Assembly: GCF_900107675.1 (NCBI RefSeq)
Contig: NZ_FNRI01000001.1
Location: forward strand, 310,001 to 374,000
Direction of reading: 5' to 3'
From: Alistipes timonensis JC136
GTDB taxonomy: Bacteria > Bacteroidota > Bacteroidia > Bacteroidales > Rikenellaceae
Length of the DNA stretch: 64,000 nucleotides
A program made the translations under genes and the position numbers. The notes beneath the pieces are model-generated. The model was not told where the DNA came from, made no database searches, and saw only the letters and a list, made by a program, of their open reading frames with translations. Positions 8,475-18,422 of this stretch are shown here, piece after piece. Within the stretch, counting starts at the first letter, position 1. Every line of letters begins with the position of its first letter.

Positions 8475-9863
8475 CTTTTCGCGCTCCGGGGTGTCCCATC
8501 CGCCGCCGAGGGCCTTGTAAAGCCCGACCAGCGCCAGATGCTCGTTGCGCACGGCCTTGCTCTCCTCGACCTGTGCGTCGAAAAATTTCCGCTGGGCGTC
8601 GAGTACGTCGATGTAGCGGATCACCCCGTTGATATACTGCAGTTTGGCCAGCACGACATATTGCCGGGCCGCCTCTTTGAGGTTGAATTTCAGCTCTGCG
8701 GTCCGGCGCATGTTGCGGTAGGCTACTACGGCGTCGTTGACCTCCCGGAAGACCTCCAGCACCTTCTGCTCGTAGGCCAGACGGGCCTGCTCGTAGCCCG
8801 CCAGCGCCGCGCGGTATTTCGCCCGCTTTGAACCGAAGGCGAAGAGCGGCGCCGTAAGGTTGCCGACGGCATAGGAGAACGGAGATTCGATGAGCCCTTT
8901 GAGGGCGTCGTTCTCGAGTCCGCCCGTCAGCGAGATCGTCAGTCGCGGGAACCGGTCGGCATAGGCCATCCCGGCCGCGGCCATTGCGGCTTTCAGGTTT
9001 TGCTCGGACTGCCGCACGTCGGGACGGCGCTGCAACAGCGTCGAGGGCAGCCCCACGGCCAGCGAGTCGGGCATCGTGACGTTCATATTCATTTTGCTGC
9101 GCGTCACGCGGGCGGGATAGCCTCCTGCGAGCACCGATATCTGGTTCTCCTTTTGGGCGATCTTCAGTTCGAGGTCGGGAATCAGTGCCGAGGCGCTCGC
9201 CAGCTCGACTTTAGCCTGCTGGTAGGCCGTTTCGGAGGTAAGGCCGCCTTCGAAACGCAGCCGGGCCTGCCGCATGCTCTCCTGGCGGGTCTCCACCGTG
9301 CGGCGCACCACGTCCAGCTCGTGATCGAGGGCCGTCAGTTCGAAATAGGCCGTGGCGACTTCGGCGATGAGCGTCATCTGCAGGGCCCGCGCCGCTTCGA
9401 CCGAGGCGAGGTACTCCGCCGCTCCTTTTCGTTTGGCCCACCGCAGGCTGCCCCACAGGTCGGCCTCCCAGCTCAGGGTCGCCTTAACGCTGAATTCGGC
9501 GTCGCTCTTGTGTGCCTCGCCGTAATAGTCGTTGGTCTCGTTGTCGGCGAGAACCAGTCCGCCGAGCGACGGCAGACGGGCCGCTTTGCTCACGCGGTAG
9601 AGCTCTTCCAGTTGACGGATGCGCGCCTCGGCGGACTGCATGTTGCGGTTGCGGTCGAGCGTGCGGCCGATCAGCCGGCAGAGTGTCGTGTCGGTATAGA
9701 CTTCCCACCACGCCAGGTCGCCGATGGTCAGCGAATCGGTGCGTCCGGCAACGATCTGGGCCGGAAGGTTCAGTTCGGGGGCCGGGCATTTTTTCTGCAC
9801 GGAGCAACCTCCCGCCGCCGTCAGCAGCAGGATCCCGAAAATATATAATGTGCTTCGTTTCAT
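8466..9863 (-). CDS. RND efflux outer-membrane factor (TolC/NodT family lipoprotein)
   Basis: 465 residues from the ATG at 9863, whose ATGA overlaps the stop of the RND pump; an in-frame ATG at 9875 is the alternative. The lipobox region TAAGGC near residue 19 predicts an outer-membrane lipoprotein. The body holds two outer-membrane-efflux repeats with long coiled-coil helices (for example LLQRRPDVRQSEQNLKAA, the hallmark motif at about residues 265-282). It forms the exit duct of the tripartite pump with the next two genes. Confidence 0.92.
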   Translation of the reverse strand: MKRSTLYIFGILLLTAAGGCSVQKKCPAPELNLPAQIVAGRTDSLTIGDLAWWEVYTDTTLCRLIGRTLDRNRNMQSAEARIRQLEELYRVSKAARLPSLGGLVLADNETNDYYGEAHKSDAEFSVKATLSWEADLWGSLRWAKRKGAAEYLASVEAARALQMTLIAEVATAYFELTALDHELDVVRRTVETRQESMRQARLRFEGGLTSETAYQQAKVELASASALIPDLELKIAQKENQISVLAGGYPARVTRSKMNMNVTMPDSLAVGLPSTLLQRRPDVRQSEQNLKAAMAAAGMAYADRFPRLTISLTGGLENDALKGLIESPFSYAVGNLTAPLFAFGSKRAKYRAALAGYEQARLAYEQKVLEVFREVNDAVVAYRNMRRTAELKFNLKEAARQYVVLAKLQYINGVIRYIDVLDAQRKFFDAQVEESKAVRNEHLALVGLYKALGGGWDTPEREKKG

Positions 9864-12800
9864 CGTGTAGTCCATTTTTCTTTCAGTTTATACACCCAGA
9901 CGAAGAACAGCGGCACGAAGACGATGCCGATGGTGATGGCCACCAGCATACCGAAGAAGACGCCCGTGCCGATACCCTGCCGGCTGGCCGATCCGGGACC
10001 GCTGGCGAAGACCAGCGGCAGCATGCCGAGGATGAAGGCCAGCGAGGTCATGACGATAGGACGGAACCGCAGGTGCGCGGCCATGATGACGGCCGTGAGG
10101 ATGTCGCGGCCTTTTTCGACTTCGTCCTTGGCGAACTCGACGATCAGGATGGCGTTCTTGGCCACCAGACCCACAAGCATCACCAGTCCGATCTGGAAGT
10201 AGATGTTGTTCTCCAGCCCGCAGGCCCAGTTGCCCAGGTAGGCGCCGATGCCGGCGATCGGCAGCGAGAGAATCACCGCCACGGGGATCAGCCAGCTTTC
10301 GTACTGCGCCGCGAGGAACAGGAAGACGAAGAGGAAGGCCAGTGCCAGCACATAACCCGTCTGGCCGCTGACGTGCTTCTCCTGATAGGAAAGGCCGCTC
10401 CACTCGACGCCGATCGACTGCGGCAGGTGGCGGCGGGCGATCTGTTCGAGGATGGCCATGGCCTGTCCCGAGCTGTACCCCTGGGCCGCCTCGCCCGAGA
10501 TGGTCGCCGAGTTGAACATGTTGAAGCGCCGGATGGTGCCCGGCCCCGTGGTGTAGGAGGTCGTGCCGAGGGCCGTGATGGGGATCATCGCCTTGTCGGC
10601 GCCCCGCACGAAGAAGAGCCCCAGGTTCTCCCGCTGGGCCCGGTACGGGGCTTCGGCCTGGATGTAGACACGGTAGATACGGTTGAACAGGTTGAAATCG
10701 TTGACATAGACCGACCCGGTGAAAGTCTTCATCGTCGAGAAGATGTCGGCCATCGGCACGCCCAGCATTTGGGCTTTGTCGCGGTCCACGTCGAAATAGA
10801 GCTGCGGGATGTCGGTCTGCATCGACGCCGAAAGGCCCGTCAGCTCCTTACGCTTCGAAGCGTAGTGCAGCAGCGTGTCGACGGCGTGTTGCAGATCGCT
10901 GTACGAGGCGTTTCCGCGGGCTTCGAGCACCATTTCAAAACCGCCCGAAGCGCCCAGTCCCGGAATGACGGGCGGTGTCGAGAGAAAGACCTTGCTTTCG
11001 GGATAACGGCGCATCTCTTCGCGGATGTCGTTCATCAGCTCGCGGATGTTCGAGGTTTTGCGCTCGTCCCACGGTTTGAGGATCACCGTCAGCTGGCTGC
11101 GCGACTGGTTCGTGCCCACGCGGGGGCTCGATCCGGTGACGTTGAGCACGTACTCTACATCCTCCAGCGACATCAGGTACTCCATGGCACGGTCCGTCAC
11201 GCGGCGCGTGCGTTCGAGCGTGGCTCCTTCGGGAAGCTCCAGCTCGACGGTGAAATAGCCTTGGTCCTCCTGCGGCATGAAGCTCTGGGGAACGACTTTG
11301 TTGAGCGCCCACAGTGCTATGAGCGTCAGTCCGAACAGCGTCAGCATGCGCTTCGAATGGCGCACGCCGCCGCGGATCATCCGTTCGTAGAACTTGTTGC
11401 CGTTGGCCAGCCAGATGTTGATGCGGCGGAACAGGCGGTTTTTCTTCCGGCCCGAATCAGGGCGCAGGATCAGGGCGCAGAGGGCCGGCGAGAGCGTCAG
11501 GGCCACGAACGTCGAGATCAGCACCGAGACGGCGATGGTGATGGTGAACTGGCGGTAGAGCTGGCCGGTGATGCCCGAGAGGAAGCTCACGGGGACGAAC
11601 ACGGCGCACAGCACCAGCGACGTGGCGATGATGGCGCTTCCCAGCCCGCTCATGGCCTTCTTGGTGGCTTCGTAAGGCGAGAGCCCCTCCTCTTCCATCG
11701 TGCGCTCCACGGCCTCGACGACCACGATGGCGTCGTCCACGACGATACCGATGGCGAGGATCAGTCCCAGCAGGGTCATCATGTTGAGCGAGAAGCCGAA
11801 AGCCAGCATCACGCCGAACGTTCCGATGAGCGAGATCGGCACGGCGATGGTCGGGATCAGCGTCGCGCGCCAGTTCTGCAGCGAGAGGAAAACCACGAGG
11901 ATCACCAGAAGCAGCGCTTCGAACAGCGTGTGGTAGACCTCTTTGATCGACTGCGAGATGTAGGAGGTCATGTCGAACGGTATCTTATAGGAGATGCCCT
12001 CGGGGAAACTGCGGCTGATCTCCTCCATCGTTTCGCGTACCGAGCGCGCCACCTCCATGGCGTTGGCGCCCGGCAGCATGTTGATGTTCATCACGGCCGC
12101 GTTGCCGCCGTTGATGCCGCTCTCGGTGCTGTACGACGAGGCTTCGAGCGAGATGCGGGCCACGTCGCGCAGGCGGATGAGCGATCCGTCGGGATTGGCG
12201 CGGACGACGATCTCCTCGAACTCGCTGACCGACGAAAGGCGTCCGCGGGCGGTGATCGGGATCGTGATGTCGAGGTTCGTGATGGGCTGCTGGCCCAATA
12301 CGCCCGCCGCCGATTCGCGGTTCTGGTCTTTGAGGGCTTTCTGTAAGTCCTGGACCGTCAGTCCGAGGTTGGCCAGCCGGTCGGGCTGTACCCAGACCTG
12401 CATGGCGTAGTAGCGGCTGCCGACGTTCGAGACGCTGCCGACGCCCTTCACGCGGCGCAGCATGTCCAGCACGTTGAGCGTGGCGTAGTTAGAGAGGTAG
12501 ATTTCGTCGAACTTGGGGTCGTTCGACAGCAGCGTGATGGTCATCAGGCGGCTCGAAGCCTGTTTCTGGACCGAAATGCCGTTCTGTATGACTTCGGCCG
12601 GAAGGCGCGCTTCGGCCTGTTTCACGCGGTTCTGGATCTCGACGGCTGCCAGGTCGGCGTCCGTGTCGATGTCGAAGGTGATGGTGGCGGAGAAACCGCC
12701 CGAATTGCTGCTCGTCGACTCCATGTAGAGCATGCCGGGCGTTCCGTTGAGTTCCTGCTCGATGGGGGTGGCGACGGCCTGCGTCACGGTCTGGGCGCTG

Positions 12801-12958
12801 GCGCCGGGATACGACGCCGAGACTTTCACCACCGGGGGCACGATCTGAGGATACTGGTCCACGGGCAGCAGCACCAGTCCCAGCAGGCCGACGATGACAA
12901 TGACGATGGAGAGAACGGTCGAGAAGACGGGCCGGTCGATAAAGAAATCCGATTTCAT
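9860..12958 (-). CDS. RND (HAE1) multidrug efflux pump, AcrB/MexB-like
   Basis: 1032 residues, the usual length of HAE1 transporters. The N-terminus MKSDFFIDRPVFSTVLSIV is diagnostic. The 12 membrane helices flank two large periplasmic loops, and TM4 carries the proton-relay Asp pair in GIVVDDAIVVVEAVER. It is an inner-membrane H+/drug antiporter. The gene lies between its adaptor (6 bp upstream) and its outer-membrane factor (4-bp ATGA overlap), so the operon encodes a full tripartite pump. Confidence 0.95.
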   Translation of the reverse strand: MKSDFFIDRPVFSTVLSIVIVIVGLLGLVLLPVDQYPQIVPPVVKVSASYPGASAQTVTQAVATPIEQELNGTPGMLYMESTSSNSGGFSATITFDIDTDADLAAVEIQNRVKQAEARLPAEVIQNGISVQKQASSRLMTITLLSNDPKFDEIYLSNYATLNVLDMLRRVKGVGSVSNVGSRYYAMQVWVQPDRLANLGLTVQDLQKALKDQNRESAAGVLGQQPITNLDITIPITARGRLSSVSEFEEIVVRANPDGSLIRLRDVARISLEASSYSTESGINGGNAAVMNINMLPGANAMEVARSVRETMEEISRSFPEGISYKIPFDMTSYISQSIKEVYHTLFEALLLVILVVFLSLQNWRATLIPTIAVPISLIGTFGVMLAFGFSLNMMTLLGLILAIGIVVDDAIVVVEAVERTMEEEGLSPYEATKKAMSGLGSAIIATSLVLCAVFVPVSFLSGITGQLYRQFTITIAVSVLISTFVALTLSPALCALILRPDSGRKKNRLFRRINIWLANGNKFYERMIRGGVRHSKRMLTLFGLTLIALWALNKVVPQSFMPQEDQGYFTVELELPEGATLERTRRVTDRAMEYLMSLEDVEYVLNVTGSSPRVGTNQSRSQLTVILKPWDERKTSNIRELMNDIREEMRRYPESKVFLSTPPVIPGLGASGGFEMVLEARGNASYSDLQHAVDTLLHYASKRKELTGLSASMQTDIPQLYFDVDRDKAQMLGVPMADIFSTMKTFTGSVYVNDFNLFNRIYRVYIQAEAPYRAQRENLGLFFVRGADKAMIPITALGTTSYTTGPGTIRRFNMFNSATISGEAAQGYSSGQAMAILEQIARRHLPQSIGVEWSGLSYQEKHVSGQTGYVLALAFLFVFLFLAAQYESWLIPVAVILSLPIAGIGAYLGNWACGLENNIYFQIGLVMLVGLVAKNAILIVEFAKDEVEKGRDILTAVIMAAHLRFRPIVMTSLAFILGMLPLVFASGPGSASRQGIGTGVFFGMLVAITIGIVFVPLFFVWVYKLKEKWTTR

Positions 12959-12964
12959 GGCTCG

Positions 12965-14230
12965 CTATTTTTCAGACGTCTCCGTCTCGGTTACAGGGCC
13001 TTTTTCCGGAGCAGGTACGGGGTCTACTTTGTCTCCGTGGGTGAGCTTGTGGAAACCCTCCACGACGATCTTCTCGCCGGGAACGACGCCCCGTTCGACG
13101 ATCACGCGGTTGTTGACCTCGGGGCCGAGCTCGATCATGCGGCGCTCGGCGATGCTGTCGGGCCGGATGACGAAGACATAGGCGCCACCCTTCTCGATGA
13201 CGATGGACTTGGTCGGGACGACCGTGGCGTTCTCGCGCACGTCTAACAGCAGGCGTACCTTGGTGATCTGTCCCGGCAGCAGGATGCGGTCGGGGTTGGC
13301 CATTTCAGCCCGCACGGAGAAGGTTCCCGTTTCGGGGTCGACCTGCGGGTCGGCGAAATCCACGAGCCCGCGCAGCGGATACTGCGTGTTGTCGGCCAGT
13401 GTGATGGTGATGTAGGGGTCCCACTTGCGGCTCGAATCCCGCTGGCCGAGGTTGACGTTACGGGCTTTGCTTTTGAGGTAGTCGAGGCCCGTCATGCTGA
13501 AGTCCACACGCACGGTGTCGCTTTTGACCACTGTCGCCAGCAGCGATTTGCCGTTGGGGCCCACGAGCGTACCGATATCGACGCTGCGCTCGGAGATATA
13601 TCCCGACAACGGCGAGCTGACGGTGGTGTAGCTCAGGGCCGTTTCGGTCTGCGTGAGGTCGGCCTCGCTCATCGCGACGGCTGCCGTGGCGCTCTCGTAG
13701 GAGGCGATGGCATTGTCGAGGTCCAGCTGGCTCGCGGCATTCTGCTCGTAAAGCGGACGGATGCGTTTCAGGTCGCGTTCGGCCTTGAGGGCCATGGCCT
13801 TGTCCTTGTTCAGCTGGGCCCTGGCCTTATTGGCGCGTGCCTGATAGAGCTTGGGGTCGATGATGAACAAGGGCTGCCCTTTGCGGACATAGGTACCCTC
13901 TTCGAACATCATCTTTTCGAGGAAGCCCTCGACCCGGGCTCGGATCTCGACGAACTGCTGGGCGCGGATGCGTCCGACGTATTCGCCGTAGAGTTCGATA
14001 TCGTCGGTCTGGACGGGCTCGACTTCGACCACGGGCCAGACGGGTTTTGCGGGTTCGGGACGCAGCCACCACCACAGCCCTCCGGCCGCCACTACGGCGA
14101 CTGCGGCGATGGTGATCCAGGTGCGTTTGGAAAAACGGCGGACCTTGCCGCCGGCCTCTTTGCCCAGTTTCAGCGCGCGGCGTCCTGACAGGACCGCTTG
14201 CTGTCGGATTGTATCACGGGATATTTTCAT
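12965..14230 (-). CDS. RND efflux periplasmic adaptor (HlyD/MFP family)
   Basis: 421 residues. A basic N-terminal segment is followed by one membrane anchor (about residues 38-54), so this is not a lipoprotein. Then come a barrel-sandwich lipoyl-like domain (GFLEKMMFEEGTYVRKGQPL), an alpha-helical hairpin (ARANKARAQLNKDKAMALK region) and a beta-barrel domain. It bridges the pump and the outer-membrane factor. The roughly 35-residue basic cytoplasmic extension before the anchor is longer than in most AcrA proteins. First gene of the operon. Confidence 0.92.
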   Translation of the reverse strand: MKISRDTIRQQAVLSGRRALKLGKEAGGKVRRFSKRTWITIAAVAVVAAGGLWWWLRPEPAKPVWPVVEVEPVQTDDIELYGEYVGRIRAQQFVEIRARVEGFLEKMMFEEGTYVRKGQPLFIIDPKLYQARANKARAQLNKDKAMALKAERDLKRIRPLYEQNAASQLDLDNAIASYESATAAVAMSEADLTQTETALSYTTVSSPLSGYISERSVDIGTLVGPNGKSLLATVVKSDTVRVDFSMTGLDYLKSKARNVNLGQRDSSRKWDPYITITLADNTQYPLRGLVDFADPQVDPETGTFSVRAEMANPDRILLPGQITKVRLLLDVRENATVVPTKSIVIEKGGAYVFVIRPDSIAERRMIELGPEVNNRVIVERGVVPGEKIVVEGFHKLTHGDKVDPVPAPEKGPVTETETSEK

Positions 14231-14473
14231 TGCTTGACATCTATGTATTGATTGCCTGGTATGGATGTCCGGTATTGAGATGCAAAATTAGGATTTTTTT
14301 GTCAATCTGCTTTCCGTTCGAACATAAATCGGGCGAATATGGTGCCGAAATGCCTGTTTTTGTTGTATAAAAGATGGCCCGAACGGTAATTCCGGTAACA
14401 AAATCCGTAATTTGCATACCAAAAGGCCGAAAAAACGGGTTTATATTTGTATACTGATTAAACGTTTTTACGG
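14231..14473. promoter_or_regulatory. Divergent promoter region between efflux operon and MBL gene
   Basis: A 243-bp AT-rich gap. TAATTTTG on the - strand (14290-14283) fits the -7 box for the efflux operon, with a 46-nt leader. TATATTTG on the + strand (14442-14449) fits the -7 box for the MBL-fold gene. Neither has a clear -33 TTTG at the expected spacing. No obvious operator palindrome was seen. Confidence 0.55.
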
Positions 14474-15550
14474 ATGTCCTATCGAAAAACAAGACGTGTC
14501 ATGCTCATACTTCTCGGAATCGTCTGCCTGCTGGCCGCTGCGGTCGCGCTGTTCATCAACCAGCCCTCGTTCGGACGGCTGCCCCGCGGTGAGCGGCTGG
14601 CGCGGATCGAACGTTCGCCCAATTACCGCGACGGGCAGTTCCGCAACCGCGAGCGCACCCCGCAGATCACTTCCGGCCGAGGCCGCATGCGGACCATGCT
14701 GGGATTCCTGTTCCGCTCGACGGAGGGCCTGCGCCCCGCGGAGCCCGTTCCGGCTGTCAGGACCGATCTGCGGGGGCTCGATCCCGCACAGGACCGGCTG
14801 GTTTGGTTCGGCCACTCCTCCTACCTGATCCTTTCGGGCGGACGGCGGATACTCGTGGACCCTGTTTTCCGGAGCGCAGCTCCGCTGGGTTTTCTGAACA
14901 GGGCTTTTCCGGGCAGCGACCTCTATCGTCCGGAGGATATGCCCGCGGTTGACCTGCTCGTCATCAGCCACGACCATTGGGACCATCTCGACTACCGTAC
15001 GGTCCGCGAATTGAAGGACCGCATCGGGAAGGTCGTCTGTCCGCTGGGTGTCGGCGAGCATTTCGAACGCTGGGGATTTGCCCCGGAGCAGATCGCCGAG
15101 CTGGATTGGGACGAGGATGCCACTCCCGTGGAGGGTTTCCGCGTCTTCTGCCTGACGTCGCGCCATTTTTCGGGCCGGGGGCTGACCCCCAACCGTACGC
15201 TGTGGGCCTCCTATTTATTGGAAACACCCACGCGAAAGATTTACATTGGCGGCGACGGTGGTTACGGAAATCATTTCGCGCAGATCGGGGAGCGGTTTCC
15301 GGAGATCGACCTGGCGATTCTCGAAAACGGGCAGTACAATGTCGACTGGCGTTACATCCATACGCTGCCCGATCAGCTTCCGCAGGCCGCCGCGGACCTG
15401 GGCGCCCGGAAGGTGCTGACGGTCCACCACTCCAAATACGCCTTGGCGCGGCATCCGTGGGATGAGCCGCTGAAAACCGCCGTGGCGATGGCTGGCCATG
15501 AGCCGCCCGCGGTCTTGCGGCCTGTCATCGGAGAGGTCGTCGAACTTTGA
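14474..15550 (+). CDS. MBL-fold metallohydrolase, membrane-anchored (NAPE-PLD/UlaG-like)
   Basis: 358 residues. A membrane anchor spans residues about 10-28. The metallo-beta-lactamase fold follows, with VWFGHSSYLI, the zinc motif SHDHWDHLDY (HxHxDH equivalent), YIGGDGGYG and a C-terminal LTVHHSKY. This arrangement is that of the N-acylphosphatidylethanolamine phospholipase D-like/UlaG-like group. The substrate (a phospholipid, lactone or other phosphodiester) cannot be assigned. It is a single-gene unit read away from the efflux operon and convergent with the Kdp kinase gene. Confidence 0.88.
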   Translation: MSYRKTRRVMLILLGIVCLLAAAVALFINQPSFGRLPRGERLARIERSPNYRDGQFRNRERTPQITSGRGRMRTMLGFLFRSTEGLRPAEPVPAVRTDLRGLDPAQDRLVWFGHSSYLILSGGRRILVDPVFRSAAPLGFLNRAFPGSDLYRPEDMPAVDLLVISHDHWDHLDYRTVRELKDRIGKVVCPLGVGEHFERWGFAPEQIAELDWDEDATPVEGFRVFCLTSRHFSGRGLTPNRTLWASYLLETPTRKIYIGGDGGYGNHFAQIGERFPEIDLAILENGQYNVDWRYIHTLPDQLPQAAADLGARKVLTVHHSKYALARHPWDEPLKTAVAMAGHEPPAVLRPVIGEVVEL

Positions 15551-15553
15551 ATG

Positions 15554-15584
15554 AAGCCGCCGCCGGAAATTCCAGCGGCGGCTT
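15554..15584. terminator. Hairpin between convergent MBL and kinase genes
   Basis: The stem AAGCCGCCGC / GCGGCGGCTT with an 11-base loop lies between the two stops (15550 and 15589). T-runs are poor on both sides, so termination efficiency is uncertain. Confidence 0.55.
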
Positions 15585-15588
15585 CGTG

Positions 15589-17295
15589 TCATGCCGGGAG
15601 GAGGATCGAGAAGCGGCTGCCCTTGCCGATTTCGCTCTCGACCGAGATCGTGCCGCCGTGGGCCTCGACAAACTCCTTCGAGATGGCCAGCCCCAGGCCG
15701 CTGCCCTGCACCTTGGTCCCGGGAACGCGGAAATAGCGTTCGAAAATGCTCGTGTGGTAACGCGGGTCGATGCCGCGGCCGAAGTCGCGCACATAGATTT
15801 CTATGGCCTTTTCGCGCTGCACGGCGCCGATGATGATGCGCGATTTCTCGGGCGAATGGTGGATGGCGTTCGACAGCAGGTTGGTGATGACCCATGCGAT
15901 CTTCTCGTTGTCGACGAAGAGTTTCGATATCTTTTCGGGATAGTCCACTTCGACGAAGCAGCAGAATCGGTCGGCCAGTACTTGCGTCGCCTTTACGGCG
16001 TAGTTTATCAGCTCGATAGGTTTGGTTATCTTAGGCATCAGTTTAAGTTTGCCGGTTTCGATCTGGGTCATGTTCAGCAACTCGCCGGTGATCGACAACA
16101 AGCGGTCGCTGCTCTCTTTGATGCTTCCCACGAGCTGTTTCTGTTCGGTGTTGAGCTCTCCCAGGCGGGTGTCGCCCAGCAATTGCAGGCTCATCAGGAT
16201 CGAGGAGATCGGGGTTTTCATCTCGTGCGAGACGGTCGAGATGAAGTTGGTCTTGGCGGAATCCAACTCTTTGAAACGGGTGATGTTGTTCAGCACGATC
16301 AGGTTGCCCACGAACTGCCGTTCACTGCCGCCGACGGGCGTGATGTAGAGGGGCGTGTTCTCCACCTGGAAATAGCTCTCTTTGTTGTCGGCATAGATTT
16401 TCAGCGGTTCGGGGTCTTTCTTTTCGCAGAGTCCGCGGATCAGCCGCCGCAGCAGGTCGTTCGAGAGGGCTACCTCGGTGGCGTTGCGTCCCACGACCTC
16501 CTGCGGGAGATTCAGTACCGAGAGTGCTTCGCGGTTCATGAAGAGGATGCGGCGGTCGGGGTCCAACCCTACGATCGGCTCATGGAGCGTGTCGACGATC
16601 GCTTCGATCCGTTTTTTGGCCGCCATCAGGTCGTCGAGCGAACTGCGGCGGTATTCGTCTAATTTGGCGGCCATGTCGTTGAACGACTCGGCGACGGATT
16701 CGAACTCGCGGTTGCCCGGAAATTCGAGCCGCTGCTCGTAGTTGTGGTTGGCGATCTCGGTGATACCCCGTTTCAGGACGTCGATCGGCCGCAGCACCGA
16801 CCGAGGGAACCAGACGAGAATGGCTCCCGCGATCACGGCGCATAACGCCGCTACGACGATCAGCCACCACATGACGTAGTCGGCGCGCTCTTCGACGGCC
16901 AAGCTCTTGGCGCGGATGGCCGCCATGTTGAGCTCCATGATACGGAACAGGTCTTGCCGTACGGTCCGTATCTCGGCCTCGGTCACGGGATCGCTCAGCG
17001 AGGCGATGTGGCGTTCGAGCGTCGAGGTGCTCTCCCGTTCGTTGATTTCGGTGATGTTCTGCCGTTGCAGGGCGAGGTTTTCGCGCAGGATGTGCCGTGA
17101 GACGGAATCTTCGCCGATGTCGTTCAACGACTGCAACATGCCGCCCGCGTATTGCAGGGAGTTGTAGTTGTCGGCGAGGATGGTGCCTGTCGCCTGCGAC
17201 AGCTGCCGCACATAGCTGACGGACTGGATGCCCAGCAGCAGGATCATGGCGAAGAGGATGCCGATGCCCAGCGTGATTCTCCGTTGTATTTTCAT
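15589..17295 (-). CDS. Sensor histidine kinase of the Kdp island
   Basis: 568 residues. TM1 is near 10-28 and TM2 near 143-163, enclosing a helical periplasmic sensor. HAMP (about 165-220) and PAS (about 228-340) domains follow, then HisKA with the phosphoacceptor H357 in STVSHEMKTP and a HATPase domain with N, G1 (DFGRGID) and G2 (GSGLGLAIS) boxes. It lies 3 bp after the kdpD stub, so the two probably supply the halves of a canonical KdpD (UspA/KdpD input and kinase core) as separate proteins. The likely partner is the NtrC-type regulator at 23992-25326. The partner assignment is inferred. Confidence 0.9.
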   Translation of the reverse strand: MKIQRRITLGIGILFAMILLLGIQSVSYVRQLSQATGTILADNYNSLQYAGGMLQSLNDIGEDSVSRHILRENLALQRQNITEINERESTSTLERHIASLSDPVTEAEIRTVRQDLFRIMELNMAAIRAKSLAVEERADYVMWWLIVVAALCAVIAGAILVWFPRSVLRPIDVLKRGITEIANHNYEQRLEFPGNREFESVAESFNDMAAKLDEYRRSSLDDLMAAKKRIEAIVDTLHEPIVGLDPDRRILFMNREALSVLNLPQEVVGRNATEVALSNDLLRRLIRGLCEKKDPEPLKIYADNKESYFQVENTPLYITPVGGSERQFVGNLIVLNNITRFKELDSAKTNFISTVSHEMKTPISSILMSLQLLGDTRLGELNTEQKQLVGSIKESSDRLLSITGELLNMTQIETGKLKLMPKITKPIELINYAVKATQVLADRFCCFVEVDYPEKISKLFVDNEKIAWVITNLLSNAIHHSPEKSRIIIGAVQREKAIEIYVRDFGRGIDPRYHTSIFERYFRVPGTKVQGSGLGLAISKEFVEAHGGTISVESEIGKGSRFSILLPA

Positions 17296-17298
17296 GGT

Positions 17299-18420
17299 CT
17301 ACGAAAAGATAAAAAGATCAATGTTCATGCGCGACAGTTTTCCGGTCAGCCGTCGCAGACCGAATGCGCCTTTCAGCAGCGAAATTAGCGAAAATTCGGG
17401 ACGCCCGACGCAGACGATGTTGATTTTTTGTTCGCGGCAGAATTCGACGATGGTCTCCACCGGGGCGTTGGAGTGTTTGCGGCGGATTTCGCCCCCGAGT
17501 TCTGCGGCGAGGTTCAGGTTGTTCATCAGGTAGCGCTGGCGGGCCAGCGGGATGCGGTCGGCGGCTTCGCGGTCGCTTTGGATGTAAAGTACCGTGAACG
17601 AAGTGTTCAGATGCGTGGCCATGCGGGCTGTCTTGCGGATGACGCGGCGGGCGCGTTTCTCGCTGCTGTCGATTACGGCCAGCAGTTTGTCGTGGCGGAC
17701 CTTGTCCCCTTCGGCCATCTGGTTCTCGACCTTCTTTTCGACGCGCAGCGCCACTTCCTTCAGCGCCAGTTCGCGCAGTTGTAGCAGGTTGTCCTGGGTG
17801 AAGAAGTTGCCGAGTGCCGCGGCGATCTTGTCGGGACGGTAGATCTTTCCGGCCTTCAGGCGGCCGATCAGCTCGTCGGCCGTGAGGTCGATGTTCACCA
17901 CTTCGTCGGCCATGGCCAGCACGCTGTCGGGGACCCGTTCGCGGACCTCGATCCCGGTGATCTTCTCCACGGCCTCGTTCAGCCCCTCGATGTGCTGGAT
18001 GTTGACGGCCGAGATGACGCTGATTCCCGCGTCGAGAATCTGCATCACGTCCTGCCACCGCTTGGGATTTCCGCTGCCCTCAATGTTGGTGTGGGCCAAC
18101 TCGTCCACGACGACGATTTCGGGATGCAGGTTGATGATCCCCAGCGTGTCCATCTCTTCGAGCTCCTTGCCCTTGTAGAAGAGCCTGCGGCGCGGCACGA
18201 GCGGAAGCCCCTCGACGAGGGCTTCCGTTTCGGTGCGGCCGTGCGTTTCGATGTAGCCGATACTGACGTCCACGCCCGCGTCGAGCAGTTGGCGGGCTTC
18301 CTGCAGCATACGGTAAGTCTTGCCCACGCCGGCGCTCATGCCGATGTAGACTTTGAACTTGCCGCGGTGCGAACGCCGGATCAGTTCCAGAAAGCGCTGA
18401 ACGCTGTCCTGCTTCTCCAT
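17299..18420 (-). CDS. kdpD: KdpD N-terminal sensor protein without kinase core
   Basis: 373 residues. It has the KdpD domain with the Walker-like P-loop GMSAGVGKTYRML (about residues 26-38) and VVDELAHTN, followed by a UspA-like domain (residues 240-373). Canonical KdpD is about 900 residues with four membrane helices and a kinase core. None of that is here, and the frame closes cleanly, so this is a stand-alone cytosolic sensor, a known arrangement in some Bacteroidetes. The ATG at 18420 is chosen because the open frame further upstream runs antisense-like through the neighbouring porin gene. Confidence 0.9.
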   Translation of the reverse strand: MEKQDSVQRFLELIRRSHRGKFKVYIGMSAGVGKTYRMLQEARQLLDAGVDVSIGYIETHGRTETEALVEGLPLVPRRRLFYKGKELEEMDTLGIINLHPEIVVVDELAHTNIEGSGNPKRWQDVMQILDAGISVISAVNIQHIEGLNEAVEKITGIEVRERVPDSVLAMADEVVNIDLTADELIGRLKAGKIYRPDKIAAALGNFFTQDNLLQLRELALKEVALRVEKKVENQMAEGDKVRHDKLLAVIDSSEKRARRVIRKTARMATHLNTSFTVLYIQSDREAADRIPLARQRYLMNNLNLAAELGGEIRRKHSNAPVETIVEFCREQKINIVCVGRPEFSLISLLKGAFGLRRLTGKLSRMNIDLFIFS

Positions 18421-18422
18421 CG

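Noticed and set aside
9512..12346. A 944-codon open frame on the + strand opposite the RND pump and outer-membrane factor.
   Set aside because: It is antisense to two complete, motif-rich genes; its His/Asp/Arg-rich composition is the usual shadow in GC-rich DNA and it has no family resemblance.
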